Source: Alistipes sp. | Lineage (GTDB): Bacteria; Bacteroidota; Bacteroidia; Bacteroidales; Rikenellaceae | Assembly (NCBI GenBank): GCA_031285405.1 | Contig: JAITWH010000015.1 | Coordinates: 38,826 to 102,825 of the forward strand | DNA: 64,000 bases | Direction: 5' to 3' | Shown here: positions 1-7,093 of the stretch, piece after piece | Position numbering within the stretch: the stretch's first letter is position 1 | How the letters are laid out: each line of letters starts with the position of its first letter | Translations under genes and position numbers: made by a program | Notes under the pieces: generated by a model | Seen by the model: only the letters and a program-made list of their open reading frames with translations | Database searches by the model: none | Told to the model about the DNA's origin: nothing

Positions 1-503
1 CGTCCACATACACTGTGCGCGCGATGACGGCCCCCTTGTCCTTCGCCGACTGGTAGCCAAAGGTGGGCATACCGGCGGGCAGCGGAAGGTCGTTGTCGAT
101 AGTCTTGGGTACGTGGATGTTGGCCACGGGATATTTGTTGGCTTCGAGGAACGCCGCGATGCGGTTGGCGGTCGAGGCGGTGTCGTCGCCACCCACCGTC
201 ACGAGCAACTTGACGTTGTTGTCCTTGAAGAACTTGAGGTTGAAGTTCTCGTCGAAATCCTTCTGCGAGGGTTTGAAACGACTCATCTGGAGGAACGAAC
301 CGCCGCGGTTGAAGATGTCGTCGGCCAGCGGAAAGTCGATGTCGACCATGTGCGGATCGGGGTTAAACAGGCCGCTGTATCCGCCGTGGAGGCCGATCAC
401 GCGATAACCCTTCTGCAGGAAGGTCTTCGAAACGCTCCCGACGACTGTGTTCATTCCGGGGGCCGGGCCGCCGCCCGTCAGGATTGCAATAGCTTCTTTC
501 ATA
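1..503 (-). CDS. pfp: 6-phosphofructokinase, PPi-type (5' part only)
   Basis: The gene reads leftward from an ATG at 503 and leaves the window at base 1, so only the first 167 residues are present and the ORF track misses it. It phosphorylates fructose 6-phosphate in cytosolic glycolysis. Visible signatures are the N-terminal nucleotide-binding loop GGGPAPGMN (residues 10-18), GGDDT (104-108) and PKTIDND (132-138). In the PFK family, Asp after GGD and Lys in PKTIDND mark pyrophosphate-dependent enzymes, whereas ATP-dependent enzymes have GGDGS and PGTIDND. A TATCTTTG box lies upstream at 573-580. The family call is firm; the phosphoryl donor is inferred from these two residues. Confidence 0.92.
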
Positions 504-572
504 GTGGTATCAATGTTGTTAGTGTGATTACGCGGCTCCGTTTCGCGCCTTTTCACGCGACTTTAACGGCAG

Positions 573-580
573 CAAAGATA
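573..580 (-). promoter_or_regulatory. Bacteroidota -7 box (TATCTTTG) for pfp
   Basis: The minus strand reads TATCTTTG, matching the TAnnTTTG consensus of the Bacteroidota primary sigma factor. It gives a leader of about 60 nt before the pfp ATG at 503. Confidence 0.6.
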
Positions 581-630
581 TTAATAATTTTTAAAAAATA
601 GGCAGGATATTAAAACTGACTCCAATTCGT

Positions 631-638
631 TATATTTG
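631..638 (+). promoter_or_regulatory. -7 box (TATATTTG) just upstream of the DUF4294 gene
   Basis: The perfect TAnnTTTG match ends only 4 nt before the GTG at 643. Transcription would start at or next to the start codon, so the mRNA would be essentially leaderless. Confidence 0.55.
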
Positions 639-642
639 CAGA

Positions 643-1302
643 GTGAATAAGTTTATTCTCATAGTGCTCGCTGTGTTGTCTGTTTCGGGTGTCGCCGCGC
701 AGAGAAACACGCGGAGTGCCGCACGGAATGCTGCGCAGAGTGTCGCACAGGAGCAGGAGCCCCTAAGGCGCCGCGCCGTGAGTCGCGACGTGTCGCACTA
801 CGAGGTGCTGCGCGACGAGCGGGGCGACACCGTCGGCGTTGACATCTACCTGAATCGGGTCTATTGCTTCGCGCGGCCGATGGACATGTCGAAGTACCGC
901 AAACTCGTGCGCGACTTCCGCGTGGTCTATCCGCTCGCCGAGGTTGCGCGCAACACCATGGCGGGGTTCGAGGAGGAGCTGCTGTCGCTGCCCACCCGCA
1001 AGGAGCAACGCGAATTTTCGAAACGCACCGAGAGGGAGCTCGTCGCGCAGTACACCCCCACCATGCGCCGCATGACGGTGTCGCAGGGGCGGATCCTCGT
1101 GCGCCTCATCGACCGCGAGACCGACCAGACGTCGTACGATATCGTGCGCGAATTTCGCGGCGGATTCGTTGCGGGATTTTGGCAGGGCGTCGCCCGCATC
1201 TTCGGCCACAACCTGAAGGACGAGTACGACCCCGCCGAACGCGACCGAATGATAGAGCAATGCATTCTAATGTACAACGCCGGCCTCCTTCCCGAGTACT
1301 AA
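643..1302 (+). CDS. Secreted DUF4294 domain protein
   Basis: This 219-aa protein starts at GTG. Residues 1-19 form a Sec signal peptide (MNKFILIVLAVLSVSGVAAQ, cleavage after VAA), which fixes the start. The mature part matches the Bacteroidota family DUF4294: a VYCFARP strand, the KLVRDFRVVYPLAEVAR helix and a conserved tail with TSYDIVREFRGGFVAGFWQGVARIFGHNLKDEYDP. The family is periplasmic or surface-associated and has no known function. The stop codon is the first base of a large palindromic element that follows. Confidence 0.85.
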   Translation: MNKFILIVLAVLSVSGVAAQRNTRSAARNAAQSVAQEQEPLRRRAVSRDVSHYEVLRDERGDTVGVDIYLNRVYCFARPMDMSKYRKLVRDFRVVYPLAEVARNTMAGFEEELLSLPTRKEQREFSKRTERELVAQYTPTMRRMTVSQGRILVRLIDRETDQTSYDIVREFRGGFVAGFWQGVARIFGHNLKDEYDPAERDRMIEQCILMYNAGLLPEY

Positions 1303-1468
1303 GAAGTTGTTTAAAATTCCCTACTTTCGCGCTTTTCGTCTCCGAGTCGGCGCTTTTCCCGTCCGTCTCGCTCGCCGTAGGAACCCCTACGCCTCGTTCG
1401 ACGGGCGAAAAAATCGCTCGACCGGAGACAAAAGTCGCTTCGGTCGGGACATTTAAACAACTTCTAAG
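1300..1468. repeat. ~170-bp imperfect palindromic element
   Basis: The ends AGAAGTTGTTTAAA (1302-1315) and TTTAAACAACTTCT (1452-1465) are perfect inverted copies. Complementarity continues inward with gaps (CGTCTCCGAG against CGGAGAC) down to a centre at GTAGGAACCCCTAC near 1377-1390. The whole region can fold as one long hairpin and holds no ORF. It fills the space between two convergent genes, so it could act as a bidirectional terminator, or it could be a MITE-like element. Confidence 0.6.
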
Positions 1469-1507
1469 CGGCAACGGCCGCGGCGAATTTAGCTACGCAA
1501 AAAACAG

Positions 1508-2998
1508 CTAAAGCAACGGACTAAGAAGCCGCGCAAGAGACTCCACCCCCCCAACCCAGTTGGAGCGAGAGGCCCATTCGTCCAAAGTAACGAGTCGCGA
1601 GTTGCGAAGGTCGGCCTCATATCCCGCTTCGAGTCGTGCCGCCACGGCGCGGTCGTAGATCAGCGCCGACACCTCGAAGTTGTCCTCAAAGCTGCGCATG
1701 TCGATGTTCGCCGACCCCACCGAGCAGAAGTCGCCGTCGATGATCACAAGCTTCGAGTGGTTGAACCCCCCCTGAAACATGTAGACCTTGATGCCCGCCT
1801 CCAGCAGCTCCTGGACATACGAGCGCGTCGCCCACCACGCCACCTTCGAGTCCGACCGCCCGGGGATGAGCAGCCGCACGTCGATGCCGCTCAGCGCCGC
1901 AACTTTCATGGCTGTCAGCAGCGCCGCATTTGGCGTGAAGTACGGGGTCGAGATAAATATCCGTTCGCGCGCCTTCATGATTGCCGAGAAGAATGCCTGC
2001 ATGATGGCCGACCAGTCGGAGTCGGGGCCCGAGACGGCGATCTGCATGGGGCACACCTCGGCGACGCTGCTCTTGCCGAAGTAGTCGTCGGGTCGCAGCA
2101 GCTCCGACGGGCACACAAAGTGCCAATCGGTGATGAATACCGACTGCAACAGGTTCACCGCCTCGCCCTCGATTCGCAGATGGATGTCGCGCCACTTGCC
2201 CAACCGGCGGGTGCCGACCAGGTAGCGCTCGGCCACGTTGATGCCTCCGGTGTAGGCCACGCGCCCGTCGATCACAGCAATTTTGCGATGGTTGCGATAG
2301 TTCACACGACTCGTGAGCCACGGAAAGACCACCGGCATGAAACACTCGACCCGAACCCCCGCGCGCCGCAGCCGGCGAAAGATGCTCCCCTCAGTCCACA
2401 GCGTCCCCACACCGTCGTAGATCAGCCTCACCTCGACCCCCGCACGCGCCTTTTTCGTCAGGATCTTCTCGACCTGCCGGCCGATGCGGTCGTTCTCAAA
2501 TATGTAGTACTCAAGGTGTATCGAGCGCGTCGCCCCCTTCAGCGCCTCGTAGAGCGACGAGAATGTCGCCTTGCCGTTTTGCAGCACCTCCACCCGATTG
2601 TGCAGCGCCAGCAGCGCGCGACTGTTGCCCAACATCAGACGAATCGTGTCGCGGTTGTTCTCAATCTCGGGCGTGGCGGCGATCGCGGGGTCGGTGATCG
2701 CGGGGTCCGAAAGCGCGGGATCGGAGAGGCTCGAAAACTGCCGACGCGAGACATTCTCGATCCACTCCTCGTCGAGTATCCCCTTGCGGCTGAACATCTT
2801 GCGCTTGCGCCAGTTGCGCCCAAACAGCAGATACACCACCATGCCCAACACCGGCACCAGAGCGATCATCGCGATCCACGCCAGCGACTTCACTGGGTCG
2901 CGCTTCTCGCTGATGATACCCGTGACGGCAACCAGCACCGCCAGCAAATAGATCGCCAGCAGCGTCGTTTGAACCCAACCCCAGCCTGTTAAAATCAT
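1508..2998 (-). CDS. cls: Cardiolipin synthase
   Basis: This 496-aa inner-membrane enzyme of the phospholipase D superfamily joins phosphatidylglycerol units to make cardiolipin. Two N-terminal membrane segments (about residues 10-30 and 38-58) precede two HKD motifs, NHRKIAVIDGRVAYTGG (His237) and NHSKLVIIDGDFCSVGSAN (His414). Each is followed by the expected GG/GSAN sequence, and the length is normal for bacterial Cls. Residues 91-106 carry an in-frame repeat (SDPALSDPAITDPAIA) in the linker, probably a neutral coding minisatellite. It is convergent with the DUF4294 gene and transcribed alone. Confidence 0.95.
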   Translation of the reverse strand: MILTGWGWVQTTLLAIYLLAVLVAVTGIISEKRDPVKSLAWIAMIALVPVLGMVVYLLFGRNWRKRKMFSRKGILDEEWIENVSRRQFSSLSDPALSDPAITDPAIAATPEIENNRDTIRLMLGNSRALLALHNRVEVLQNGKATFSSLYEALKGATRSIHLEYYIFENDRIGRQVEKILTKKARAGVEVRLIYDGVGTLWTEGSIFRRLRRAGVRVECFMPVVFPWLTSRVNYRNHRKIAVIDGRVAYTGGINVAERYLVGTRRLGKWRDIHLRIEGEAVNLLQSVFITDWHFVCPSELLRPDDYFGKSSVAEVCPMQIAVSGPDSDWSAIMQAFFSAIMKARERIFISTPYFTPNAALLTAMKVAALSGIDVRLLIPGRSDSKVAWWATRSYVQELLEAGIKVYMFQGGFNHSKLVIIDGDFCSVGSANIDMRSFEDNFEVSALIYDRAVAARLEAGYEADLRNSRLVTLDEWASRSNWVGGVESLARLLSPLL

Positions 2999-3064
2999 AG
3001 TTTCAGGGCTGCCGGTTGCTCGCCGGTCAGCTATTTTTTTTGCGCAGAGCCCCGTGCCTGCCCT

Positions 3065-3946
3065 TTAAAAATACGTAATCTCCCGCCCCTCGACAGCCGA
3101 GAGCAGCGAGTTGGCAAGCCCGCTCGCCCCAATGCGAAACAGCGCCGGCGTGAGCCACTCTGGCCCCAAAATCCGCTCGACGATAGTGTAGTAAAGCGCC
3201 GCGTCTGCAGCCGAACGCACTCCGCCGGCAACCTTGAACCCGACCCGCCGACCCGTCGCACGATGAAAATCGCGAATCGCCGTACACATCACGATTGCCG
3301 CCTCGGGCGTCGCGGCGATGTCGATCTTGCCCGTCGAGGTCTTCACAAAATCGGCCCCGGCCAACATCGCCAACAGCGAAGCGTCGCGAATCAGCTGCGG
3401 AGTCCCGAGCGCGCCCGACTCGACAATCACCTTCAGCGTCGCGTCCCCCGCCTCGCCCCTCAGCAGTTCGAGCGTGCCAGCCATGCGGTCGTACTCGCCA
3501 TCCATCATCTCGCCCAGCGTCAGCACAATGTCAATCTCGTCGGCACCGCTCTCGATCGCCATAGCAATCTCCAACATCTTCACCTCGATGAAGGTCTGCG
3601 ACGACGGGAATCCCCCCGCCACACTCGTGACGGCGATGCGCGAGTTGCCCAACGCCAGCCCAGCCGTGTCGACAAACGACGGCCACACACACACACTCGC
3701 CGGCAGCGGCAGGTGCGGAAAATCTATCGCCAACCGCGCGGCCCGTCCGGCAAACTCGGCAACCGAGCTCTCCGAATCGGTCACCCCCAACGAAGTAAGG
3801 TCGATCGCCCCGAGGCACGCCCTCCACACCTCCGCGGTCTCGTTCTGCACAGCCGCCTCACGCATCCGCGCCACCTCCGCCTTCACTCCCGCCTCGTCCG
3901 CCGCGGGGGCGAAGGCCTTCAGCCGTTCACTATAACTTGTCTCCAT
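3065..3946 (-). CDS. deoC: Deoxyribose-phosphate aldolase
   Basis: A class I aldolase of about 293 aa that splits 2-deoxyribose 5-phosphate into glyceraldehyde 3-phosphate and acetaldehyde in deoxynucleoside catabolism. The Schiff-base lysine is in GADFVKTSTGK, and a second active-site lysine is in VGFKVAGGVR. EIDIVLTLGEMMDGEYD supplies the catalytic Asp region. The track starts at an upstream TTG (3952); the ATG at 3946 is preferred. The start lies inside the 3' end of upp, so the two are translationally coupled salvage genes. Confidence 0.95.
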   Translation of the reverse strand: METSYSERLKAFAPAADEAGVKAEVARMREAAVQNETAEVWRACLGAIDLTSLGVTDSESSVAEFAGRAARLAIDFPHLPLPASVCVWPSFVDTAGLALGNSRIAVTSVAGGFPSSQTFIEVKMLEIAMAIESGADEIDIVLTLGEMMDGEYDRMAGTLELLRGEAGDATLKVIVESGALGTPQLIRDASLLAMLAGADFVKTSTGKIDIAATPEAAIVMCTAIRDFHRATGRRVGFKVAGGVRSAADAALYYTIVERILGPEWLTPALFRIGASGLANSLLSAVEGREITYF

Positions 3947-4586
3947 AAGCAAGGTCGCCCGCGTCGCCCAGACCCGGGATGATGTAAGATTTCACTGTCA
4001 GCTCCTCGTCCACCGCGCCGCACCAGATCGTCGTCTCGCGGTCGGGCAGATGCTCGCGCACGTATGCCACCCCCTCCTCCGACGCCACGATCGACGCGAT
4101 GTGGGTGTGTCGCGGCACGCCCCCCTTCTCCAACAGCGCCTGATATGTCAGCACCGTCGAAGTACCCGTCGCCAACATCGGGTCGACCAGAATCAGCGTC
4201 TTGCCCTCCAGGCTGCCGCACGACACATACTCCACCTTCACCTTGAACGTGCCATCCTTGCTGTACTTGCGAAACGCCGACACGAACGCGTTCGACGCGC
4301 CGTCGAAATAGTTGAGGAAGCCCTGATGGTAGGGTATGCCCGCCCGCAGAATCGTCGCGATCACGATCTGGTCGTCGGAGAGCTGCGTGGTCGCCTCGCC
4401 CAACGGCGTCTCGACTGTTTGCAGACTGTATATCAGCCTCTTACTGATTTCGTAGGCGGTAACTTCGCCGCACCGTTCGAGGTTGCGGCGGAAACGCATG
4501 CGGTCGCCCTGAACCCGCACATCGCGCAACTCGGCGATGAAACGGTTCAACACGGTGTTGAGGTTCGAGAGAATTTGGACTTCCAT
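3930..4586 (-). CDS. upp: Uracil phosphoribosyltransferase
   Basis: This 218-aa cytosolic salvage enzyme converts uracil and PRPP to UMP. The PRPP-binding loop reads LILVDPMLATGTS, and the uracil-recognition end has the GLGDAGDLAYG pattern typical of Upp. Length is standard. It is the first gene of a upp-deoC pair. A near-consensus TATCTTTA sits about 20 nt upstream (4605-4612 on the minus strand). The products link nucleobase and deoxyribose salvage. Confidence 0.95.
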   Translation of the reverse strand: MEVQILSNLNTVLNRFIAELRDVRVQGDRMRFRRNLERCGEVTAYEISKRLIYSLQTVETPLGEATTQLSDDQIVIATILRAGIPYHQGFLNYFDGASNAFVSAFRKYSKDGTFKVKVEYVSCGSLEGKTLILVDPMLATGTSTVLTYQALLEKGGVPRHTHIASIVASEEGVAYVREHLPDRETTIWCGAVDEELTVKSYIIPGLGDAGDLAYGDKL

Positions 4587-4622
4587 ATCTGTTGTTTGAT
4601 TTGCGTAAAGATAAGGATAATA

Positions 4623-4653
4623 ATTGAAAGTGGAAAATTGAAAATTGAAAGTG
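4623..4653. repeat. 7-bp-periodic array (TTGAAAA/TTGAAAG)
   Basis: The sequence AATTGAAAGTGGAAAATTGA and what follows repeat a TTGAAAR heptamer, and the array ends at the octamer GCTACGCA. It lies between hflX and upp. The same monomer recurs at 8141 and 19031. Confidence 0.7.
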
Positions 4654-4666
4654 GGCTACGCAAATC

Positions 4667-5926
4667 TCAGTACAAAAAATTATTGAACGGGTAGCGTCCC
4701 GAATGAATCTCGCGAACCATGTGATAGAGGTCTGCGCGCAGTCGGTCGAGCCCGATGCGTTCGCGCGCCGAGATGAAGATCGACGGTGCGTTCTCACGCG
4801 ACATCCAAGTCTGCCGCAGGTCGTCCAACGACAGGTTCTCGCGCGTGGCGGGGGTCAGGTCGTCCTCCTCCTTCTTTATATAGGTAAAGGCGTCGATCTT
4901 GTTGAAGATCATGAAGACCGGCTTCGTCCCCGCGCCGATGTCGGTGAGGGTCTGGCGCACCACCTTGATCTGATCCTCGAACCCCGGGTGCGAGATGTCG
5001 ACCACGTGCAGCAGCAGGTCGGCCTCCCTCACCTCGTCGAGGGTCGACTTGAACGACTCGACCAACTGCGTCGGCAGCTTGCGAATGAAGCCCACCGTGT
5101 CGGAGAGCAGAAACGGCAGATTCTCCAACACCACCTTGCGCACAGTCGTGTCGAGTGTCGCGAAGAGTTTGTTCTCGGCAAACACGTCGCTCTTGGCCAC
5201 AAGGTTCATCAGCGTCGACTTGCCCACATTGGTGTAGCCCACCAGCGCCACCCTCACCAACTGCCCGCGCCCCGAACGTTGGGTCGCCATCTGGCGGTCG
5301 ATCTTTTTTAGCTCCTCCTTGAGGTGGGTGATTCGGCCTCGAATCTGCCGGCGGTCGGTCTCGATCTCGCGTTCGCCCGCTCCGCCGCGCGTTCCCGTGC
5401 CGCCGCGCTGACGTTCAAGGTGGGTCCACATGCCGGTCAGGCGCGGCAGCAGATATTCGTACTGCGCCAACTGCACCTGCGTCTTGGCGTAGGCGGTGCG
5501 CGCGCGCGACATGAAGATGTCGAGTATCAGGCGCGTGCGGTCGAGCACTCGGCACGGCACGATTTTCTCGATGTTGCGGGTCTGCGTCGGCGAGAGCTCG
5601 TCGTCGAAGATCACCACGTCGATTCGATTTTCGGCGCACCACGTGGCGACCTCCTGCAGCTTGCCAGTGCCCATGTAGATGCGCGACGAGGGGGTGGTGA
5701 GCCTCTGCGTGAAGCGCCTTACCGTCTCGATGCCGGCGGTGTGGGCCAGAAACTCCAACTCGTCCAGATATTCGCGAGTCTGGGTTTCGGATCCGCGGTC
5801 GGTGATTACCGACACGAGGACTGCCCGCTCGGGGGCTTCGGGATTGCGTTCGAGTGTTGTCTCCGTGTTGCGTTCGGGGTTGATTCCGGCCTCTGCCGGG
5901 GATATATTTTCGTTGTGTTGTTGCAT
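4667..5926 (-). CDS. hflX: GTPase HflX
   Basis: A ribosome-associated GTPase of the Obg-HflX class that splits stalled ribosomes under heat or other stress. It has the glycine-rich N-terminal HflX domain (GTGKLQEVATW), then the G domain with G1 GYTNVGKST, G3 DTVGFIRKLP and G4 NKID. The ATG at 5926 (MQQHNENIS) is preferred, giving about 419 aa; the track's GTG at 5959 adds an unconserved stretch. No TAnnTTTG box is seen. Instead an array of TAACTAA palindromes starts 37 bp upstream, which suggests regulation by a dedicated repressor or activator. Confidence 0.95.
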   Translation of the reverse strand: MQQHNENISPAEAGINPERNTETTLERNPEAPERAVLVSVITDRGSETQTREYLDELEFLAHTAGIETVRRFTQRLTTPSSRIYMGTGKLQEVATWCAENRIDVVIFDDELSPTQTRNIEKIVPCRVLDRTRLILDIFMSRARTAYAKTQVQLAQYEYLLPRLTGMWTHLERQRGGTGTRGGAGEREIETDRRQIRGRITHLKEELKKIDRQMATQRSGRGQLVRVALVGYTNVGKSTLMNLVAKSDVFAENKLFATLDTTVRKVVLENLPFLLSDTVGFIRKLPTQLVESFKSTLDEVREADLLLHVVDISHPGFEDQIKVVRQTLTDIGAGTKPVFMIFNKIDAFTYIKKEEDDLTPATRENLSLDDLRQTWMSRENAPSIFISARERIGLDRLRADLYHMVREIHSGRYPFNNFLY

Positions 5927-5962
5927 AAAAAAATTCTTTTTTCGTTGTACTTTCGACACCTA

Positions 5963-6047
5963 TAACTAAGACTTTAGTTATATAACTAAATCTTTAGTTA
6001 AAGAGTTGTAACTAAAAGATCACACAATAGAACTAAAAACTTAGTTA
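5963..6047 (-). promoter_or_regulatory. Putative operator: TTAGTTATATAACTAA palindrome cluster upstream of hflX
   Basis: The 16-bp perfect palindrome TTAGTTATATAACTAA (5974-5989) sits between half-sites that make two 18-bp palindromes with 20-bp spacing (5963-5980 and 5983-6000). Further TAACTAAAA and AACTAAAAACTTAGTTA copies lie at 6009-6047. The identical 16-mer occurs at 47901-47916 upstream of a rubredoxin gene. The rest of the hflX-tonB gap (6048-6249) shows no clear feature except a short reading frame continuing in frame after the tonB stop. Confidence 0.55.
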
Positions 6048-6249
6048 TAGCGTTTTCGGCACTTCATTACTGTTGCCGCCTCGCCAAAAAAAGGGCACTC
6101 CTTCGCAGGAATACCCCATTTTAAAATTTGTTGTCCTCTGTCCCGAACGGCTCTTTCGCATCTCGGGCATCGGCCCTAACATCACGCGGCCCCAACTTCA
6201 TGCCGACCCGCTCCCACTTCGACAGCCCCCCTATCTCGGGAGGTGGTGC

Positions 6250-6936
6250 CTAATTGTTCTGCAGGCGGAACTGTACCGGCAGGATGTACATTACGCGCAC
6301 AGGTTTGTTGCGCTGCTTGCCGGGGGTCCACTTGGGCGAGGTCTTCAGCACTCGGATCGCCTCTTCTAAGAGCGAGCGGTCGGGCGACTGAATCTCTTCG
6401 ATGTTGGTGAGCGAGCCGTCGCGTTCGATGACGAACTTGAGGGTCACTGTGCCCTGGATGTTGTTCTCAGAAGCGACGGCCGGATAGACCATGTTGCTCT
6501 GAACCCAGTTGCGGAAGGTGTTGAGGTCGCCGCCCTGGAAGGTGGGCATCTCCTCGGCGCTGAAGATGGGGATATCTTCGACCGCCTCTTCCTCGGTAAC
6601 TTCCATCGTCGGAACTTCGATCACGAAGTCCTCCGAGAACTCTTCGAAACTGTAATTGGTCTCGATCTGGGTCTCGTTGCGGACGACGTCGATGAACTCG
6701 GAGAGCACCTGGTTGACCTGCGGCCTAACCTCGGGCTGGCGTACCTCCTGCTCGGTATTGACGATCACCTCCTCTTCGATCGGAGCGACGACTTCGGTCA
6801 TCGCCTGAACGACCTTTTCGGACTGACCCCACGAGAACGCGCCCACGACAAACGCGAGTGCGATGACGAGACCGATCTCGATGAACAGCATCCTGCGGTT
6901 CTGGAGATCTGCTCTGTGTGTTTTTTTGGCTTCCAT
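6250..6936 (-). CDS. tonB: Energy transducer TonB
   Basis: This 228-aa protein couples the inner-membrane proton motive force to outer-membrane receptors. It has a cytoplasmic tail, one membrane anchor (about residues 16-33, LFIEIGLVIALAFVVGAFSW), an acidic Glu/Val-rich periplasmic spacer in place of the usual Pro-rich one, and a C-terminal TonB domain (GTVTLKFVIERDGSLTNIEEIQSPDRSLLEEAIRVLKTSPKWTPGKQ). The length fits Bacteroidota TonB proteins. A TACATTTG box lies at 6990-6997. No ExbB/ExbD genes are adjacent. Confidence 0.92.
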   Translation of the reverse strand: MEAKKTHRADLQNRRMLFIEIGLVIALAFVVGAFSWGQSEKVVQAMTEVVAPIEEEVIVNTEQEVRQPEVRPQVNQVLSEFIDVVRNETQIETNYSFEEFSEDFVIEVPTMEVTEEEAVEDIPIFSAEEMPTFQGGDLNTFRNWVQSNMVYPAVASENNIQGTVTLKFVIERDGSLTNIEEIQSPDRSLLEEAIRVLKTSPKWTPGKQRNKPVRVMYILPVQFRLQNN

Positions 6937-6989
6937 GTATAATCTGGTTTTATAGTTTTTGTTTGCTTCGGTTGTTACGATGCGGTCTG

Positions 6990-6997
6990 CAAATGTA
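6990..6997 (-). promoter_or_regulatory. -7 box (TACATTTG) for tonB
   Basis: A minus-strand TAnnTTTG match 54 nt before the tonB start. It is divergent from the rlmN promoter at 7061. Confidence 0.55.
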
Positions 6998-7060
6998 AGA
7001 ACTATTTTTGAAAAAAAAGAGGGCGCGGTGAAATTTTCGCAAAAATCGAGGCCGATTTAC

Positions 7061-7068
7061 TACTTTTG
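7061..7068 (+). promoter_or_regulatory. -7 box (TACTTTTG) for rlmN
   Basis: A TAnnTTTG match 22 nt upstream of the rlmN ATG and 8 nt upstream of the 5-codon leader ORF. Confidence 0.55.
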
Positions 7069-7075
7069 TGACGGA

Positions 7076-7093
7076 ATGAATGTGACGGAATGA
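7076..7093 (+). other. Five-codon leader ORF coupled to rlmN
   Basis: ATG AAT GTG ACG GAA TGA encodes MNVTE. Its stop overlaps the rlmN ATG as ATGA. It arises because the 14-mer TGTGACGGAATGAA is present twice in tandem, so the second ATG is the real start. It may be a coupling device or only a by-product of the duplication. Confidence 0.4.

Noticed and set aside
1757-2992. 411-codon plus-strand ORF opposite cls
   Set aside because: Shadow of the cardiolipin synthase gene, which has both HKD motifs.
5927-5959. GTG start of hflX in the ORF track
   Set aside because: The ATG at 5926 follows an A-rich stretch and avoids an unconserved 11-residue addition; the GTG cannot be fully excluded.
6073-6369. 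98-codon plus-strand ORF near tonB
   Set aside because: Mostly antisense to the tonB 3' end, with no recognisable domain or promoter.
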